This document shows, piece after piece, positions 53,919 to 63,997 of a DNA stretch of 64,000 nucleotides. The notes beneath the pieces were generated by a model that had not been told where the DNA came from, did not search any database, and saw only the letters and a program-made list of their open reading frames with translations. Position 1 is the first letter of the stretch, and each line of letters starts with the position of its first letter. Made by a program: the position numbers and the translations under genes. Source of the DNA: Megascapheus bottae (Eukaryota; Chordata; Mammalia; Rodentia; Geomyidae); the NCBI GenBank assembly GCA_024803745.1, contig JANJXV010000024.1, forward strand, positions 18,733,927-18,797,926, given 5' to 3'.

Positions 53919-55269
53919 TTGATCAGAGAATTCCATTGTGCTGTCAGATATATAAGTCTGCTCAGAAAGAGGTCTAGGATATAAAAACAGATTCCAAAAG
54001 TCACTGACACCGAGGAAATCGATGGTTGTAAATGACCTCTGCTGAGATTCATAACTAATCACCCTTGAGTGAGGGCAACAGAAAAAGGAGGAGAGGGGAG
54101 AGGAGGGGAGGACATTGTGGGCATCCACTAAGGTAGCCAATTCAGAATCCATGACACAAAATTCCTTCCCCAAAGATATGGAAAAGTTTCAAAGAAACAA
54201 GGGCAGGAAGAACATCGTTCCGTAACCAGAGGATACAATGACTATTCCCTCCAAAGCATTAAATGACAATAAATCACATGTGCTTAAGAAAGGGACTCAA
54301 CCACTTGAGATACTTTATAGAGCTCATACTTATTAAGCATGTGAAAGACATAACAGGATCCCAAAGGGGACATTTGTTTTGGAATGTCTGTGGAAGGGAG
54401 ATGATCAGGGCTGTCTGCCTCTTCTCCTCAGGCCAGGAAAGAACCCTTGATAGTTAGTAGTATGCAGGGGTTCTCCTATCCATCCTTCAGATGGGGAAAC
54501 TTGTGTCTGACTCACACCTGACATCCAATGGTAAAAACAGGAGGGTGCTGGCTGCTTTATGGGTGCAACTCAGAGATGCTACAGAAGCAAAGGGGACCCA
54601 GCATCATCTTCCATGGGCAAGGCCATAAGCCAGGTATCTCTAGCTTGCTTTAGGAACAACCAAGAGGCTTCGGGCAGAAAAAAATATAAGTGAAATAGCA
54701 ATGCATTGCCCATGTCTCAGGGTACAGGAAATGAAAGACCCTTTAGCAAGGTGGGAAGAAGGCAAAATGACTTCTTTTAACGAATCAGAGTGATTCGTGC
54801 TATATTCAGAGAGCACAGTGAGCCGACACTTCTACTACTGTCCCTCCTCCTTGCCCAACTTCAACCCCTAAACATCCAATCCTAAGCTCAACAAATAGAA
54901 GAGAAGGAATGAGATCAGTGTAGAGAAGCCAGCCAGCCTTCTGCTCAGACTTCAGAGTTGGGGAAACCCATATCAGGAGGAATTAAAGCCGAGATTTTGA
55001 TTAGTACGGAGCTCTAGATATAGCAGTTACTGGGCTAGTATTTTTTGTCTATGACCTGAGTGACTACAGCAGCCTGGGAGAAATATGTCGGCCACCCAGG
55101 TGAAAAGAATGGATGGGATGGAAGGTAGAAATCAAAGCTGCGTTATGTTTATACCATATCCATTGAATTAGGTTCTCTCCAATGGTATAGTTTAATCCTA
55201 GGAATAAATATTGAATCTGTCAAGATGGCTCTAGTTAGGCTGATCACATCCATAATATGGAATCTTTTC
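53919..55269. other. Unique DNA, no gene seen
   Basis: No confident repeat call and no coding signal. The 131-codon minus-strand frame at 53778-54173 runs into the SINE. Confidence 0.45.
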
Positions 55270-55490
55270 TTCCCCTCCCATCCTAGAGCCTGGAGACTGT
55301 CCCTGAGCTTCTTTGTGCTCAAGGCTATTACTCTACCACTTGAACCACAGCACCACTTCCAGCTCTTCCTCAGTAGTTTATAAGAATCTCATGGATTTTC
55401 CTGTGTGAGCTGGCTTCAAACCATGATCCTCAGATCTCAGCCTCCTGAGTTGCTAGGATTACAAGCATAAGCCCTTGATACCCAGGGAAT
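55270..55490 (-). mobile_element. 7SL/B1-Geo dimeric SINE
   Basis: Geo half (tggagactgtccctgagctt, ctctaccacttgaaccacag), linker reduced (cctcagtagtttataagaat) and B1 half (ctggcttcaaaccatgatcc, ttgctaggattacaagcat). Confidence 0.85.
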
Positions 55491-55529
55491 TTTTCTTTAA
55501 TAATGAATTATTATTAAATAATAATAATA

Positions 55530-55804
55530 ATGAGTGCTGGTGGCTCATGCTATAATTCTAGCTGAGATCTGAGGATCACAGTTTGAAGCTAGCCTGTACA
55601 GGAAACTCCATAAAACTTTTATCTCTGATTAACGCCCAAAAAGCTGAGAATGGAGCTCCAGGTAGGAAACTCCATAAAACTTATCTCTGATTAACCACCA
55701 AAAAGCTGAGAATGGAGCTCCAGCTCAAGTCGTAAAGCACTAACCTTGAGCAAAAGAAGCTCAAGATAGTGTCCAGGCTCTGAGTTCAAACCTTAGGACT
55801 GGCT
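55530..55804 (+). mobile_element. 7SL/B1-Geo SINE with internal tandem duplication
   Basis: The linker region is present twice: aggaaactccataaaact to ctgagaatggagctccag at about 55597-55653 and again at about 55660-55722, with small differences. The A box (gctcaagtcgtaaagc) follows only the second copy. The SINE is otherwise complete to gttcaaaccttaggactgg. Confidence 0.88.
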
Positions 55805-55996
55805 CGTGCTGGCCTCTCTGTCTCACACAGCACCAGCGGAAAGATCTTCCTGATTATAAACCTTCAAGGCACAGTGTTGCATTCCACCCAGGCTAGTCTG
55901 TGTGTGCTATTCCCTGGTCACTGGGATTGGGAGGTGCTCAACATTCTACCTTGTCGCTGGGATAACAGATGCCTACCAGTGCACTCAGTCATGACT

Positions 55997-56060
55997 TGAG
56001 ATGGGGTCTTACCAACTTCTAGGACCAGGTTGGCCTTGAACTGTATCCTCAGATCTCTGC
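55997..56060 (-). mobile_element. B1/7SL-like fragment
   Basis: The plus strand reads gagatggggtcttaccaact, then accaggttggccttgaactg and tatcctcagatctctgcc, the antisense of a 7SL-derived SINE. Only one edge is preserved. Confidence 0.5.
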
Positions 56061-56072
56061 CAGGAAGATCTT

Positions 56073-56275
56073 TCTCTTTTGTTGCCAGTCTTGGGGACTT
56101 GAACTGAGGGCCTGAGCATTGTCCTTGGGCTTTCTCAAAGTTAGAACTCTATCACTTGAGCCACAGCCCCATGTCTGGCCTTTTTTTCCCCCTATGTATA
56201 TGGTACCAAGGAACTGAACCCAGATCTTCGTGCATGCTAGACAAGCCCTCTACCACTAGGCTATGCTCCCAGGCC
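56073..56275 (-). mobile_element. IDL-Geo SINE with probable TSD
   Basis: Geo half (gccagtcttggggacttgaa, ctatcacttgagccacagcc), ID half (aaggaactgaacccagatct, ccctctaccactaggctatg). The flanks ccaggaagatctt (56060-56072) and ccagaaagagctt (56276-56288) match at 11 of 13. Confidence 0.9.
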
Positions 56276-56288
56276 CCAGAAAGAGCTT

Positions 56289-56682
56289 ACTAAACCCAAA
56301 TATCCAAGGTGCTCCTCGCCTAGGTCATTCTTTGACCCCTAATATCTAAAACCCAACTTCTCAGACATGGCAGGAGTTGAGGGCACGCTCACAGTCTTCA
56401 GCCTCATCCACCACTCCATGCAGGCTTGATGGTTTGTTTCCCTTTTGCATGGCTTTCCTACCATTCATACTTTTGTCCTCGTTGGTCTAGATTTTGTGGA
56501 ATGCCTTATCTGTATATGCTACACCCACACCAATACTCACATAACCCTAGCCATAGTACCCATCTGTCTTCAGGTCAGCCTAAATGTCACCTCTGTACAA
56601 GAGTCTGCGATACTCCTGGAGGCTGAAGAGCTAGGTGATAGAAGTGCCTCTGGGTTAACATCAACCCCATCTTATTCCGTTC
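56289..56682. other. Unique DNA, no gene seen
   Basis: No recognised repeat. The open frames at 56426-56717 run on toward the next SINE and lack motifs. Confidence 0.45.
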
Positions 56683-56912
56683 TTGTGCTGGTACTGGGGC
56701 TCAAATTCACAGACTGAGTGCTGTCCCTTAGCTTTTTCACTCAAGGCTAGCACCTTGCCTCTTGAGCCACAGCGTCATTTCTGGCTTCTCAATAATTTGT
56801 TGGAGATAAAAGTCTCACATACTTTCCTGCCCCTGCTGTTTTGAGCCACAATCCTCAAATCTCAGCCTCCTGAGAAGCTAGAATCACAGGAATGAGCCAC
56901 TGGCACTCAGTT
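56683..56912 (-). mobile_element. 7SL/B1-Geo dimeric SINE
   Basis: Geo half (tactggggctcaaattcaca, gcctcttgagccacagcgtc), linker (ataatttgttggagataaaa) and B1 half (ctcaaatctcagcctcctga, gaatcacaggaatgagcc). Confidence 0.87.
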
Positions 56913-56964
56913 TCACATTTGATCTTCTCCATCACTGTTCACGCTTAAATAGAAACACTTCTCT

Positions 56965-56990
56965 ATATTGTGCTCAGCAAAGCACAATAT
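56965..56990. repeat. Perfect hairpin, 10-bp arms, 6-nt loop
   Basis: atattgtgct (56965-56974), loop cagcaa, agcacaatat (56981-56990). No repeat family explains the symmetry. Confidence 0.9.
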
Positions 56991-58044
56991 CTTCTGCAAA
57001 TGTCCTTCTGTTGTGTTTTATTTCCTTATCACTGTATGATGACAACATGATACTCGATGTAGAGCTACAAATATTGCTTCACTGAAAAGCAATGACTTAA
57101 TAATTTTCAACTTAAAAAGGATAAAAAGTGAGATCAAGGATTCTGTCCTGTTTATCTCTAACACAGTGTAGGTTTCAACCAAAGTTTAGAAAATAAATGA
57201 ATACCTCAATAAATGAAAGCGTAGGAAGAAACCAGGGTGTCCCTGCAAATTTAGAAAAGAGAATAACACATTTAATGGAGACATGACACCCTTCACTGTA
57301 TGTTTGTTGGTGTTTCTTACACCAGTACCCTAAGATGCAAAGTTCAAGATAAATTGACACAAAGGGTTTGAAGGGGAAGACATTTTCTCTAAAACATAGA
57401 ATGAAATAAAAATAAAAAGACTACCACCCACTACTGTTGCTGCCCGCCCACCAGAAGGACTATAGTTTTAGCATCCATAATGGGACTATTGCCATTTTGA
57501 GGGTGTTGCCATAGTAACCAACCTCAGCCCTTCCCCTAATATAAGATAAAATTTAGCAAGAGAAATAAATAACAGGCTCCTATAGAAACATTATCAAACC
57601 TTTCCATATAAATAACCTGGGTAATTAGATGTTTCAAAACAGAATTATTTAGAGAGTTGCAAGGGAAAAAAAATTTACCAAGTTTATTTTTAAACAAAAG
57701 GAAGAAAAAAATAACACAAAACATCAGCTGGAACACTTGGCTGCCTGCATGGTTTCAAGGAGTCACAGTTTCCAAACTTGCCTGGACAAGAAACACAGTC
57801 AGCACTGTGAAATATAACACTGGATTCTCATGCAAAAGCCACATTCTTACCAGAAACTCTCAGCCCTTTTTCTAAGGAGCACATATAAACAAGAGAAATC
57901 TCCCTTTTAGATTTCCCCCAAACACAGGGATTCCCTGAGTAATACTTGCACTTGTTCCAGACTCTGCCTAGATGACACCAGAGGCTGACAACGTAGATGC
58001 CCCCTATCCTCATCAAGATACTCCAGGTGACCTGGGACTGTCCA
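56991..58044. other. Unique DNA, possible L2 tail
   Basis: 57140-57225 ends with 'cctcaataaatgaaagcg' after 'ctaacacagtgtaggtttca', which weakly recalls an L2 terminus. Otherwise no recognised element or gene. Confidence 0.4.
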
Positions 58045-58219
58045 GCCAGGATCAGACTAAGCCGTGCAGTCTCTGTCCCTATTAATACCCTCTGCCATGT
58101 AGCATAAAAACAGCCATAAGCAATCCATAAATAAATAAGAACAGCTGTGTCCCAATAAAACTTTATTTACAAAACCAGCCAGCCAGGTGTGGCCTGCAGA
58201 CGACAGCTTGCTGACTCCT
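58045..58219 (+). mobile_element. hAT-type non-autonomous DNA transposon relic
   Basis: Blocks 'gtgcagtctctgtccctatt', 'aaaaacagccataagcaatc', 'cagctgtgtcccaataaaac', 'tttatttacaaaaccagcc', 'aggtgtggcctgcagacgac' and 'agcttgctgactcct' match, in order, the common mammalian relic that reads '..gtctctgtcgcaactac..gaaagcagccatagacaat..gtgttccaataaaactttatttacaaaaacagg..gtttgccgacccctg'. I assign it to hAT from memory and do not name the subfamily. Confidence 0.65.
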
Positions 58220-58397
58220 TATTACTGGATTTTCCAGAAACTCTGCTTCTATGTATTATAGGATACACTGAACCACAGTCTTTCATTCACACTGGGTACT
58301 TGCATTCAAAGCCAGGAAAGAAGCATGACACTGGATGTGATTCTGATCATGTGACCACGAGAAAACATGAATGGCCCTCCAGGAAGAGCGCGAAGCA

Positions 58398-58640
58398 CAG
58401 GAAGCACTGGTGGCCCATGCCTCTAATCCTAGCTACTCATGGGGCTGAGATGTGAGGGTGCTGGTTCGAAGCCAGCCTAGGTAGAAATGGCTATGAGACT
58501 CATCACCAATTTAGCAAGAATCCAGAAGTGGCACTGTGGTACAAAGAGGTAGAGAACTACCCATGAGCAAAAAGAAGCTCAGGGACAGTGCCTAGACACC
58601 GAGTTAAAGCCCCAGAACAAGAGAAAGAAAACAAAATAAA
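58398..58640 (+). mobile_element. 7SL/B1-Geo dimeric SINE
   Basis: ggaagcactggtggcccatg, cctctaatcctagctactca, gctggttcgaagccagccta, Geo half (aagtggcactgtggtacaaa, gagttaaagccccagaacaa), with an A/G-rich tail. Confidence 0.88.
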
Positions 58641-58983
58641 ACACACAGCAAACCATCTAGCAGAGACAAGCAGGTACAACCTTCCCTACGATCAACTAGA
58701 TGCTGCGTCCTGTGTCATGAGAAACTCAACTCCCTGGCCTAGAAACCAGGGGTGTGCATTCCACTGAATAAAGCAAAAGATTATTATCCTGAAGCTTGGA
58801 GCAACCATTTCAACCAATATGCAAACTTTAAGTTCTAGAAAGAGGCATGGATTTGATGGTATACCTTTAAGAAATGGTACAACCTCCAGGCTTCTGTCTT
58901 GGCTTTATCTGCTCTCTCTGGAAGGCATTAGGTCAATGGTTGCTAACATCCCAAGAATATTTATTCCCTCCCCTCTCTCTCAC
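58641..58983. other. Unique DNA, no gene seen
   Basis: No recognised signal. The frame 58819-59037 runs into the poly-C tract. Confidence 0.5.
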
Positions 58984-58999
58984 CCCCCCCCCCCCCCCC
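58984..58999. repeat. Poly-C tract
   Basis: Run of about 16-17 C at 58983-58999. Its length is likely to be unreliable in sequencing. Confidence 0.9.
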
Positions 59000-59599
59000 G
59001 GCTCACTGCTGTAGAAGTCGCAGTGAGCAATGCCTAAGCAACTCATTAGCAAGAAATCCAGCCCAAGTGAGCAAAGGCTTGTGACAAGCACCTCACCTCC
59101 GAAACTCCCTTCTGCCTGGGATCCCACTGCCTCCCCTCTCCCCTCCTTTCTGTTCTGCTGCACATCTGTCTGTCCAGCTCTGGTGCATGCTTTTCTGCCT
59201 TTTCACTTCTAGTCTAGTTGATCTGCTCCCCTACACAGCCTCCCTCATCTGTCTCCCCCAATGCCCACGACATGTGCTTGAAGCATATTTATTTCATGCT
59301 TTCTCGTTCCCCAGCAAATGACCTAAATTAGCTTGCTCCTTCTTCAGCCTGCCTGATTAATCTTGGTGAGTCAGTGGCCCCAATATAGAAAGATTCTCTA
59401 CCCCTGTTCAAAAATCTATGTTGCAAATCTCCTTCAAAAGACTCCATGGTATTAAGCACTGATGGAAAGTCTTTGTTTAATGGCAAAAAAAAGACAAGCC
59501 AATTTAAATAAGAGGACCTCAGGAAAGCAGAATTGCTGGATTCCAAGGATTTTTCCAAGGGCAACCAAGATGCATAACACTTGTGAGACAACATGGTTT
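59000..59599. other. Unique DNA, no gene seen
   Basis: No recognised repeat or coding signal. Confidence 0.5.
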
Positions 59600-59725
59600 A
59601 GGTAAATTGAGGGGGGGTTAGATTGGGAGAGAATGATGAATCAAGATGCATTGTACTCACAAACTGACATGCTGAATTGTAATCCCCTCACAGAACTACT
59701 TAAAGGTAATAAAATTAAAAGACTC
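59600..59725 (+). mobile_element. L1 3' terminus
   Basis: gggggggttagattgggaga, gaatgatgaatcaagatgca, ttgtactcacaaactgacat, then gaactacttaaaggtaataa and aattaaaag. The same end occurs at 63436-63565 and, more diverged, at 25035-25170, which identifies it as a 3' UTR family. Confidence 0.65.
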
Positions 59726-60261
59726 CTTGCTTTAAAAATCAGCTGCAGTTGTATATGGAAACTTCTTTTGCCTGTCCCCAAGAGGTTGCAATAATGAATG
59801 GAAAGAACTCTCAGCTAACCTAACCACTTTAATTCTGCTCTCTGATTTGCTGTCACGTGGTAATGGGGGTGGGGAGGGAGGGCTGACTTGTGCTCCAAAA
59901 CACATTTCATGCTAGCAGTAGGTGAAGAGATGGAAGGCAAATGTGACCCACTCAGTCCTTTCCCCCTCACTTCAATTACGCTGTCAAATTATCTTCAAAT
60001 GTCTAGAGATTTAGGCTTACACCCAAATGTGCCATTGAATATATTTCAGCTACATAAGACAAAGCAGTTTAGCTACAACTCATTAAATCAGCTATAGCAG
60101 ACATCTTAGTGGAGATTCAAGGAAGGTCAACTATTTTTAATAGGGCTACATAACGGAGAATAAGGCATATCTTTCTCGCCCACAACAGTACTTTGAGGCA
60201 TAGTCCTAGGTCTAAGGTACCTGGGTCTAGACATGAACTTAAATATGTATTGCATTTCTGG
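59726..60261. other. Unique DNA, no gene seen
   Basis: No recognised repeat or coding signal. Confidence 0.5.
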
Positions 60262-60515
60262 AGAAAGAGAGAGAGAAAAAAAACTCAGTACCATGGCATA
60301 CTGACATAGGAAGGGGGGGGGGAAAGGGAGAGAGATTAGGAGGAAAGAGAGAAAGAATAAGAAAGACAGAGAGGACAAAGGGAAGAGGAAAGAGAGAGAA
60401 ATGAGAAAAAGAAGAAATGAGGGAAATATAGAGAGGAGAAAGAAGAGAGGAAGATACAAAGAGAAGAGAAAGGAGCAAAAGACAAAGAGAAAGGTAAATA
60501 AGAGGAGATAGAGAT
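60262..60515. repeat. Long GA-rich purine tract
   Basis: About 250 bp that is nearly all purine on the plus strand (units such as gagagaaa, ggaagagg, aagaagaaat), with one mixed interruption at 60280-60310 and a G9 run near 60315. The Ser/Leu/Phe-rich minus frames at 60127-60534 are artefacts of it. Confidence 0.92.
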
Positions 60516-60785
60516 CAATAACCACTTTTCTCAATTCTCCATTGAGGTAATTAGCAGGAAAATGTGCTTCTGGTTAGATTCAACATATTTATTCTTACAC
60601 TGAGATTTTTTTTATTTCTCATACGTGCATTCAATCCAACATTTATTAAGTTTCTATTACAGAGAGGCCCTGAAGTGAGTGTCATATGGATTAGCAGAAG
60701 TGCCACTTCCTTCCAGGAAACAAGAGCTAGTGGTAGACACTTAGCAAGCGCTTGCCATGTGCCTGGTATTTCACTTGGCAACTTA

Positions 60786-60940
60786 CAGTTGGTGCTACGA
60801 TCTGAGCTGTACTCCCTTCTTTTTTTCTTTTGGTCGGTCGTGGGGCTTGAACTCTGAGCCTGGGTGCTGTCCCTGAGTTCAAACCCCACGACCAACCAAA
60901 TAAAAAGAGTATAGCTCAGATGGTAGCACCAATTGCGAAT
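60786..60940. repeat. Long imperfect palindrome containing SINE 3' ends
   Basis: The left arm 60786-60853 pairs with the right arm 60875-60935. Outer part: cagttggtgctacgatctga with gctgtact against agtatagctcagatggtagc and accaattg. Inner part: ggtcggtcgtggggcttgaa against ttcaaaccccacgaccaacc. The inner part is a minus-strand Geo SINE 3' end next to an inverted copy of itself. The outer part is flanking DNA, not SINE. Central loop of about 21 nt. Confidence 0.93.
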
Positions 60941-61431
60941 TAAAAAAGCCCCTGTGTCAGCAAAACTCAGTGTCAATATGCTACAGATATGTACTTATCA
61001 ACTGATAACACGCACATGAATCACTTTGTTAGAAGGTGTATTCTAATTCACTCGGTCTAGAGTGGAAGCTGAGGTGCTGCACTCTACCATATGTCCAGTG
61101 GTTCAGACACTGTATTCCATGAACTAGACTTCAGCCCACAAGATGATAGCTAGTGAACAGTTCAGCACTTTCCAGTTCAAGCCGAGTGCCTTTCTGCCAA
61201 GATGCTGTCCTTTGGCTTCACCAGAGCTCTAAGTGGAAACACAGACCTCATTGTCAACAGTCAATGTCACTCCACTCATTCATGATGTCAACGCTTAGGA
61301 GAAATACCCAGTAATGCTGCTTGTTTCACAGAAAAAAAAAATTAGGTACAGCATTCCCTTGGAGACAGACATCAATTCTCCCCAGGAGAAAGGAACCAAG
61401 CACTGGACTTAATCACACAGTTGCACCCTTT
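60941..61431. other. Unique DNA, no gene seen
   Basis: No recognised repeat or coding signal. Confidence 0.5.
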
Positions 61432-61682
61432 TTCTTTCTTTTCGTTTGTGATATGCCAGTCCTGGAGCTTGAACTCAGGGCCTGGGTACTCTCCCTGACC
61501 TTTTGTGCACAAGGCTAAAGCTCTTGCACTGAGTCACAGCTCCAACTTCCAACTTTTTGGTACTTAATCAGAGATGAGAGTCTCATGGATTTTCCTGCTC
61601 TGACTGGCTTCACACTTCAATCCACAGACGTCAGCCTCCTGAGTAGCTAGGATTACAGGCTTGAGCCGCCAGTACACAGCTA
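61432..61682 (-). mobile_element. 7SL/B1-Geo dimeric SINE
   Basis: Geo half (gccagtcctggagcttgaac, ctcttgcactgagtcacag), linker (gtacttaatcagagatgaga) and well-preserved B1 half (cgtcagcctcctgagtagct, aggattacaggcttgagccg). The tail complement is T/C-rich. Confidence 0.9.
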
Positions 61683-62764
61683 GCTACATCCTTTCAACAC
61701 ACACTTTTCTACTTTCTCATTCTGTACTTGCCAAACAACTTTCTGCTCTAGAATTTGTACCTTAAAACCAATGACAAAAATTGTCACAATGTTTTTCAGC
61801 TCTCTGGATATTAACCAAAGTGGTTTTTTCTTAATCTCATAATCTAGAGAAGAGTGAGCTCTATAGAATTGAAGCCTACCTCACTCTTGTCCCTTCTTTC
61901 TCCCCAGGGGTATCAAAACCCCACAGCTTTAAAAATAGGATAGAGGAGAATGAGCTTGGATCTCCCCCCAAAGCCAGTCCTTAGAGAATGGCTATTATGT
62001 TCTTTGGCTGTTAGCTTCCTAGAAAAGTCCCATTCACACCGCTTATCTTTATTTTTCCAAACTCAAATCTTACTCAGTAAGAAAAATCCTATCTCCAGGG
62101 ACTTTGTCTAAAGGAACTAGGAATTCTTTAATATCATAGCTACTGAAGTGAAGATAATCCTTTGAAGCAAATAAGAAACAAATAGCTTACAATTAAAATC
62201 TGAGACATAGGATGTCCATAAAAAGCGATGGTAGGTTGAGAAGTCTAGAAAGTCATGCAAGATTATGAATGATCCCTGTAAGAACCTGAGAGCCATGATC
62301 TCTCACCTCCAGCTGCCAACTCAAAGATGAAATTGAACACAGAATGCTGGGTTGCTGGAGAATCACTAGAAGGCATGCCACATTTACACAGACCCACCAA
62401 AGAGGGATGAGAGGTGTCATGGTTGAAGGAATTTAAGGAAATGTTCATCCAGTCATTATCTGACCACTAGGCTGGTGAACTTGTATACTGAAAACTCTGT
62501 ACACAACAAAAATATCAACATTACAGATTTTTAAAGACAATACTACTAATAGTACAAGCAGTGGCAACAAACTGAATAGTGGGAAATTCCTCCCAAGAGA
62601 TACCTTATCATGTGACTATAAAAGCCCAGCTTTCCACCAACAACCAGAACGACACACAAAATGAAAAAGAGCCTATAGAATCTGTTCCTGAGGAGGCCAG
62701 CATGTAGGACTTAACATAACTTTAAATTGGCTATTAAAGAAATGAAGGGTATCCTACCTAAAAT
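61683..62764. other. Unique DNA, no gene seen
   Basis: No recognised repeat or coding signal over about 1.1 kb. Confidence 0.45.
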
Positions 62765-63010
62765 ATGAGAACAAAATATGAGAATGATGTTTCACCACTA
62801 TATCATTTCAATGAAAGGCAAGAAATGGTTTTTAAAGCATCAAATGAAAATACTAGAGTGGGGAGAATGCAGTCAGGAATCCAATATGCAAAACCTCACC
62901 CAAGGGACAATCCATCTAGAATGGTCATGTACAATATAAGAAGGTCTGGGTCAATGAGTGACTATACATACAATGATTATTCTAGAGGAGGACAAAGAGT
63001 GTCTTATTGA
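62765..63010 (+). other. Unassigned 81-codon ORF with protein-like composition
   Basis: The predicted peptide is Tyr/Ser/Arg/Asn-rich and ends DYSRGGQRVSY. In the same frame, after one stop, a further 43 codons (to 63142) encode a hydrophobic stretch (LATLTFGAWILTIVTSS). There is no upstream Kozak-like context, no splice signal I trust, and I recognise no family. It could be chance, a degraded retroelement segment or a pseudogene. Not annotated as CDS. Confidence 0.2.
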
Positions 63011-63188
63011 ACTTATTCACTGTTTGAAGGATACAGTAGTGTCTGCTTAATGAAGCTGGCTACACTAACATTTGGTGCATGGATATTAACAATTGTTACT
63101 TCTTCACTAACACAAAGTGACTTTATTTGTGTCTTTTGACTAAAAATGCATCAAATATATATCCTACAAGATTAAGAAGAGTGAGGGA

Positions 63189-63435
63189 AGCTGAGTACAA
63201 GTAGTTCACCTCTGTAACACTAGCTACTCAGGAAGCTGAAATCTGACTATTACAGTTCAAAGCCAGCCAGAGCAAGAAGGTCCCCATGAGACTCTTATCT
63301 ATCTTCAGTTAATCACCAGAAAACCATAAGTAGCACTGTGACTCAAAGTGGGAGAGTGCTATACTTGAGCAAAAAAGCTCAGGAACAGTGCCCAGCCCAA
63401 GACTAACAAAAACAACCAAAAAAAAAAAAGAATAA
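63189..63435 (+). mobile_element. 7SL/B1-Geo SINE next to L1 3' end
   Basis: gtacaagtagttcacctctg, ctactcaggaagctgaaatc, cagttaatcaccagaaaacc, Geo half (gcactgtgactcaaagtggg), shortened end, A12 tail. The flanks agtgagggaag and aataagggaaa are similar and may be the target-site duplication. Confidence 0.88.
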
Positions 63436-63565
63436 GGGAAAAGGCGGGGAGGGGAGGGATGGGAGAGAATGTTGAAAGAGGTAATACTGATCAAGATACA
63501 GTATATTCATAAATTGCTTTGTTAACCCCTTTATACAACTACTTGAAGAAATTAATAAAAAGAAA
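63436..63565 (+). mobile_element. L1 3' terminus
   Basis: Purine-rich start (gggaaaaggcggggagggga), gggagagaatgttgaaagag, actgatcaagatacagtata, ttcataaattgctttgttaa, cccctttatacaactacttg, then aattaataaaaag. Shared with 59600-59725. Confidence 0.68.
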
Positions 63566-63716
63566 AATTACTAGAGTTCAGAAGTCCCATAATGGGAACA
63601 AACTGTCTACCAGAGATTAACAGCACAACTATGAAGACAGAAAACCAAAAGGAAAAACTTGATCTTTGTTGAGATCATCTAGCTTGGTGAAGCCAAGAGG
63701 TAAAAGTGTAAAGGAA
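63566..63716. other. Unique DNA
   Basis: No recognised signal. Confidence 0.5.
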
Positions 63717-63935
63717 GCCAGGCACTGGTGGCTCATGCCTGTAATGCTGACTACTCAGGAAGCTGAGATCTGAGGACTGCCAGTTAAAACTATCTCAAGC
63801 AATAAAAGTCAGTGGAACCCTTGTTTCCAATTAACCAGCAAAAAGCTAGATGTGGAGCTGTGGCTCAAGTAAGAGAGTGCCTTGAGCACAAAAAGCTCAG
63901 GGGCAACATCTAGGCCCTGATTTCAATCCCCAGGC

Positions 63936-63997
<62 letters not shown>

